Assembly: GCA_947630505.1 (NCBI GenBank)
Contig: CANRHV010000007.1
Coordinates: forward strand, 1-64,000
From: an uncultured Monoglobus sp.
GTDB lineage: Bacteria > Bacillota > Clostridia > Monoglobales > Monoglobaceae
DNA length: 64,000 bases
Reading direction: 5' to 3'
Positions 60,783-64,000 of the stretch are shown here, piece after piece (the stretch's first letter is position 1; every line of letters starts with the position of its first letter). Both the position numbers and the translations under genes were made by a program. A model generated the notes under the pieces. That model was not told the origin of the DNA and ran no database searches. It was given only the letters and a program-made list of their open reading frames with translations.

Positions 60783-62231
60783 TTATGATTCTGTAATATA
60801 TACTCGTGTTCCAAAGGGCATGTTTGCGGACAGCCAGTTTATGTACTTAGCCTGGCACCGCACGCAGCCCAATGATAATTTAACACCTACGTTATTGTTA
60901 TACGGCGTTCCGTCGTATCTCAGCAGCGTCGAATGAAGCGCGTAGTTTCCGTAGAAAACCATTACGGGACCCACATAGTAATTCGCGTAGGCCCATCTGT
61001 CCTGCGCCTGAAAATACTCGAATGTGCCCGTGATCGTCTCGCTGCCCTCGGCGCCGATTCCGACCGTGAAATCCTTGACCCATTTCCAATTTCCTCTTGA
61101 GCCCTCGAAAACAGTGCATCTGAATTTTTGCTTATTTACCCAGATCATGTAGTTTGTTGAACTTCCCACACCGCTCTCGTTCGCTCTTTTCTCAAGAGCC
61201 GCGATCGACTCAAGAGCCATGGGCGACTTTGTGAGATGAATGTCTATATACTCGCCCGCGTCGAAATACTCCAAAGTGCTTCCGAAGCTCTCAACAAAGG
61301 GACGAAGCTCGATATAAGTCAAACTGTTGATGTTTGAGACCGGAACGCTCAGCGCCTTGTCCTCACCAAAGACCGTTATGTAACTGAAACCTATGTTCAC
61401 CAACATCTCTTTATCGCCGGTTTTCACTTTAACGCTGTCATACTGAGGAAAGTACGTGCAGTCGGTGATGCCGATCGCCTCAGCCACCTCGGAAAGCGGC
61501 GCTATGATCGACGAGCCCTCAAAGATCGCCGGTGACGTGAGCGGCACATATTTTCCGTCAACATAAATGTTTATCGGGCCCTGCGTTCTTATGTGGGCCG
61601 TCATGTCGGCGTGATTTGATATCGAGCCGTCATCGTTCACATATGTGTAAAGCGGCAGCTTCTCGGAAAGCGGCAGCGGGTAATTATCCGAATAATAATC
61701 GATCGAGTCTATGCCCGACACATCCAGATAATACATCGTGCCGATAGGCGCCGCGGGAACATCGTAAGTAAGACTGAAGCCGTCAAGACTGTTTATATAT
61801 TCCGTGTGCGAGCCCAGAAGCTCTCCGTCCGCGGAGTACAGATTAAACACCGCGTAGTCGTATCTGGGCCAACCGTCAAGCACCGCAGTGAAATTAACCG
61901 TGTAGCTTGTTATCAAATTCGCGGTCGGGATCTCCTGTGTCGGCGGCTCCGAAACAACGGCTGTGTCCGCCTCGGTAATCTCGGGTTCTCCCGATGCGAG
62001 AGGTATTTCCACTGCGTCATATTCACCGTCCGCGAGGGGTATTTCCTCCGCCTTTTCCTCGGGTGGAATGATCTCGGGCGAATTTTGTGTTTCCTCGGTC
62101 GGCAAAACCACGGGGGCCAGCGATTCGAAAGGCATAGACTCCGTGTCGGTCTCATCGGCGTATGAAATCATATCGAACGGGGCCAGAGCCAAAATTGCCG
62201 CTGCCAAACAAATCAATAATCTTTTTTTCAT
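60783..62231 (-). CDS. L,D-transpeptidase (YkuD) with stalk domain, secreted
   Basis: 482 residues. A signal peptide (RLLICLAAAILALAPFDMISY) is followed by a Glu/Pro-rich linker, a beta-domain, a copper amine oxidase N-terminal-like stalk domain (about 220-320, INIYVDGKYVPLTSPAIF, SYITVFGEDKALSVPVS) and a C-terminal YkuD domain with the catalytic His in NYALHSTLLRYDG and Cys in KLSLGCVRCQ. It forms 3-3 or 1-3 peptidoglycan cross-links or attaches proteins outside the cell. ATG 62231 is preceded by a GAGGATAATAT site. Confidence 0.93.
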   Translation of the reverse strand: MKKRLLICLAAAILALAPFDMISYADETDTESMPFESLAPVVLPTEETQNSPEIIPPEEKAEEIPLADGEYDAVEIPLASGEPEITEADTAVVSEPPTQEIPTANLITSYTVNFTAVLDGWPRYDYAVFNLYSADGELLGSHTEYINSLDGFSLTYDVPAAPIGTMYYLDVSGIDSIDYYSDNYPLPLSEKLPLYTYVNDDGSISNHADMTAHIRTQGPINIYVDGKYVPLTSPAIFEGSSIIAPLSEVAEAIGITDCTYFPQYDSVKVKTGDKEMLVNIGFSYITVFGEDKALSVPVSNINSLTYIELRPFVESFGSTLEYFDAGEYIDIHLTKSPMALESIAALEKRANESGVGSSTNYMIWVNKQKFRCTVFEGSRGNWKWVKDFTVGIGAEGSETITGTFEYFQAQDRWAYANYYVGPVMVFYGNYALHSTLLRYDGTPYNNNVGVKLSLGCVRCQAKYINWLSANMPFGTRVYITES

Positions 62232-62349
62232 ATATTATCCTCATATTTTCATTACTAATTCCTAACATAATTATTGTATAACAATTTTCTGCAATTGTCA
62301 ACAACAATTTAACAAATAGTTGACTGATTTTGTTATTTTATTAACAAAA

Positions 62350-63309
62350 TCACGCACAAGTATACGCAGTCCATTCATTTGACCGTTTTTCCTTGATAAT
62401 TTCCAGACCGACGGCCTCAAGAGCGGCTTTTACCTCCTGCGCTCTCTCGTTGATAATTCCCGAACATATGAATATTCCGTCCGGTTTCATAAAGCCTCTG
62501 ACAAAGGGCGCGAGAGCAATTATAACATCTGCGACAATGTTGGCGGCAACCAGATCATATTTGCCGAAGCGATCCCGCACCTTTTTATTCGCGATTATAT
62601 CTCCGCTGCTAACGCTGTACAAACCGCGGTCCAAATTATTTAGGGCCAGATTGTCGTAAGCCACATCCACCGCGGCGGGGTCAATATCCACCGCGTCGCA
62701 GTGCGAGGCGCCGAGCAGCAGCGCTATTATAGACAAAATGCCGCTGCCGCAGCCCAGATCGAGCATGGTGTCTCCGGGCTTCAGATTTTCCTCTATCGCC
62801 TCGATGCAGAATCTGGTGCTGTCGTGGGTGCCCGTGCCGAATGTCATACCGGGATTTACGCGGAAAACCACCCTGTCGGTCTCTTTTTCGAGCGGAAGCC
62901 ACTCGGGCTGTATCAGGACCCTGGCCCCAATCTCAATGGGTTTAAAATACTGTTTCCAGTTCTCGGACCAGTCTTCGTCTTTGACCTGCGCGGTGACTAT
63001 TTTAAGCGCGCCGAATTTTTGCTCTTTATCGGCGGCTCTCATGGCCGCCATTGTTTTTTCGATTTCGGATAGGGTCAAAAGACCGTCGTTATCATCCGCT
63101 ACATAGGCGGTGATCTTCGTGTCGGCGGTCTTGAGCCTCTCGAGCTCCTCATCCACATAGTCCCAGTATTTTCGGTTGTTTTCGAGAAATTCGATAAAGT
63201 CGTCCTTGTCGGAGATCTCGACCCCGTCGATGCCCAGATCGGTCAGAGCCGAGCAGACCGGGTCGATCCCCTCGGACGTTGTTATTATGTTGATTTTTAT
63301 CCAGTTCAT
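62350..63309 (-). CDS. prmA: Ribosomal protein L11 methyltransferase
   Basis: 319 residues from ATG 63309 (MNWIKINIITTSEG), with GGGATAAA upstream; the longer frame runs into the HIT gene without a ribosome site. The N-terminal substrate-binding domain is followed by a SAM-binding fold: FGTGTHDSTRFCIEAIEE, MLDLGCGSGILSI, AVDIDPAAVDVAYDNL and DLVAANIVADVI. It methylates ribosomal protein L11. Start lies 1 nt beyond the HIT stop, so the two are coupled. Confidence 0.95.
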   Translation of the reverse strand: MNWIKINIITTSEGIDPVCSALTDLGIDGVEISDKDDFIEFLENNRKYWDYVDEELERLKTADTKITAYVADDNDGLLTLSEIEKTMAAMRAADKEQKFGALKIVTAQVKDEDWSENWKQYFKPIEIGARVLIQPEWLPLEKETDRVVFRVNPGMTFGTGTHDSTRFCIEAIEENLKPGDTMLDLGCGSGILSIIALLLGASHCDAVDIDPAAVDVAYDNLALNNLDRGLYSVSSGDIIANKKVRDRFGKYDLVAANIVADVIIALAPFVRGFMKPDGIFICSGIINERAQEVKAALEAVGLEIIKEKRSNEWTAYTCA

Positions 63310-63310
63310 T

Positions 63311-63655
63311 TTATCCCGGCGGCCACTGCAGGTTTCGGCCGGCCAGCATATGGAAATGCAGGTGGCCGACGGTCTGGCCCCCGTCCTCTCCACAGTTGTT
63401 GACTATTCTGTAGCCTTTTTCGGCAAATCCGCGCTCCGCGGCAATTTTGGCCGCGACCTCGAATATTTTGCCTATCACAGCCGAGTTTTCGGCGGTGATC
63501 TCGTTGGTCGAGCTTATGTGATTTTTGGGCACGATCACGATATGCTCGGGCGCCTGGGGCGCGATGTCCAAAAACGCGTAAACGCTTTCGTCCTCATACA
63601 CCTTTGTGGACGGGACCTCGCCCGCGACTATCTTGCAAAATAAGCAATCCGACAT
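63311..63655 (-). CDS. HIT-family (histidine triad) nucleotide-binding protein
   Basis: 114 residues, beginning SDCLFCKIVAGEVPSTKVYED. It has the zinc CxxC at the N-terminus (CLFCKI) and the histidine triad QTVGHLHFHMLAG near the C-terminus, as in HinT. It hydrolyses nucleoside phosphoramidates such as AMP-lysine. AAAGGAGG precedes ATG 63655. It lies between alaS (upstream, separated by a repeat) and prmA. Confidence 0.95.
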   Translation of the reverse strand: MSDCLFCKIVAGEVPSTKVYEDESVYAFLDIAPQAPEHIVIVPKNHISSTNEITAENSAVIGKIFEVAAKIAAERGFAEKGYRIVNNCGEDGGQTVGHLHFHMLAGRNLQWPPG

Positions 63656-63689
63656 ATATTTACCTCCTTTTATTGCCTCTCCCCTTGTC

Positions 63690-63805
63690 TATATGTTGAC
63701 CACTCTCAGTCACCTTCGGTGACAGCTCTCCCCAAGGGGCGAGCCTAAGTCCTATTTCCTATTTCCTAGTCCCTACGTTGACAGCTCTCCCCAATGGACG
63801 AGCCT
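63690..63805. repeat. Interspersed palindromic repeat, copy E
   Basis: CTCTCAGTCACCTTCGGTGA, CAGCTCTCCCCAAGGGGCGA, then CCTAAGTCCTATTTCCTATT, TCCTAGTCCCTACGTTG and a second CAGCTCTCCCCAATGGACGA. It is the clearest copy: hairpin GTCACCTTCGGTGAC and palindrome TCTCCCC-AAGGGGC-like arms. It lies between alaS and the HIT gene. Confidence 0.8.
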
Positions 63806-63806
63806 T

Positions 63807-64000
63807 TTATTTATCTTTCTTTATGTGTTTTTCAAGTATGCTTCTGACGTTTTTCAGGGCTTCCTCGACCTTTTCGGGCAGGCGGCCTCCGGCCTGAGCG
63901 CTGTCGGGCCTTCCTCCTCCGCCTCCGCCGAGCTCCTTGGCGACCTCGGAAATTACTTTTCCGGCATGGGCGCCCTTTTCGATAGCCTCTTTTGAGGTCA
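63807..64000 (-). CDS. alaS: Alanyl-tRNA synthetase, C-terminal end only
   Basis: On the minus strand an open frame enters from the right window edge and stops with TAA at 63809-63807. The 64 residues contain the C-terminal DHHA1-type end of Ala[41 protein letters not shown] and a Lys-rich tail. The Gly-rich GGGGGGRPD loop is diagnostic. It charges tRNA-Ala; the start lies outside the window. Confidence 0.93.
   Translation of the reverse strand, partial: TSKEAIEKGAHAGKVISEVAKELGGGGGGRPDSAQAGGRLPEKVEEALKNVRSILEKHIKKDK

Overview
The window reads as chromosome of an endospore-forming, anaerobic member of the Clostridia (Bacillota). Evidence: spo0A next to spoIVB, dipicolinate synthase dpaA/dpaB, a NodB-type deacetylase, an [FeFe]-hydrogenase maturase (HydE), a type III pantothenate kinase and many strong AGGAGG ribosome sites. 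Most genes are GC-rich; AT-rich islands (about 6.3-7.2 kb and 21-27.4 kb) stand out and look accessory. No rRNA or tRNA gene was recognised.

Layout. 1-6.3 kb: a partial HtrA protease, spo0A, spoIVB, a tiny N/Q-rich protein and dpaAB. 6.3-8.7 kb: AT-rich fragments, then an orphan sugar-type solute-binding lipoprotein. 8.7-15.3 kb: a type II-A CRISPR-Cas locus with tracrRNA (minus strand), cas9, a 63-codon remnant of cas1, cas2, csn2, leader and an array of 17 full repeats plus a degenerate last one. 15.4-19.2 kb: a translationally coupled set of free-standing adenylation enzyme, GNAT and esterase, then a second GNAT and kptA. 19.3-24.3 kb: a broken ECF sigma gene, a MATE transporter, a structured small RNA (6S-like), a LytTR regulator, an exported protein and an ECF sigma/anti-sigma pair. 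24.5-37.1 kb: surface/secreted proteins (a kelch/RCC1 protein interrupted by an in-frame TAG, and two large pectate-lyase-like proteins) around AlkD- and SLOG-type genes. 37.2-45.4 kb: gltX-metG-like-dgt-lrp-aminotransferase operon, then hydE. 45.5-53.2 kb: yhbY-sbcD-sbcC-FNT operon, a DUF2520 protein and an unusual ankyrin-GH43 fusion. 53.4-53.8 kb: a candidate type I toxin-antitoxin module. 53.9-64 kb: MATE, NodB deacetylase, three small co-directional proteins, phosphoesterase-coaX-malic enzyme, an L,D-transpeptidase, prmA, a HIT protein and the 3' end of alaS.

The most notable items are: (1) an otherwise complete type II-A CRISPR locus with a clean in-frame deletion of cas1, while leader and array look intact; (2) tracrRNA and cas9 apparently fired in opposite directions from one near-symmetric -10 element; (3) a putative type I toxin-antitoxin pair with a 27-residue hydrophobic peptide, a masked Shine-Dalgarno and a convergent antisense RNA; (4) a rod-shaped RNA with its own consensus promoter and terminator; (5) three direct repeats at exact 21-bp spacing, in phase with the promoter of the large pectate lyase. 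Everything is from reading the sequence; no database search was done.
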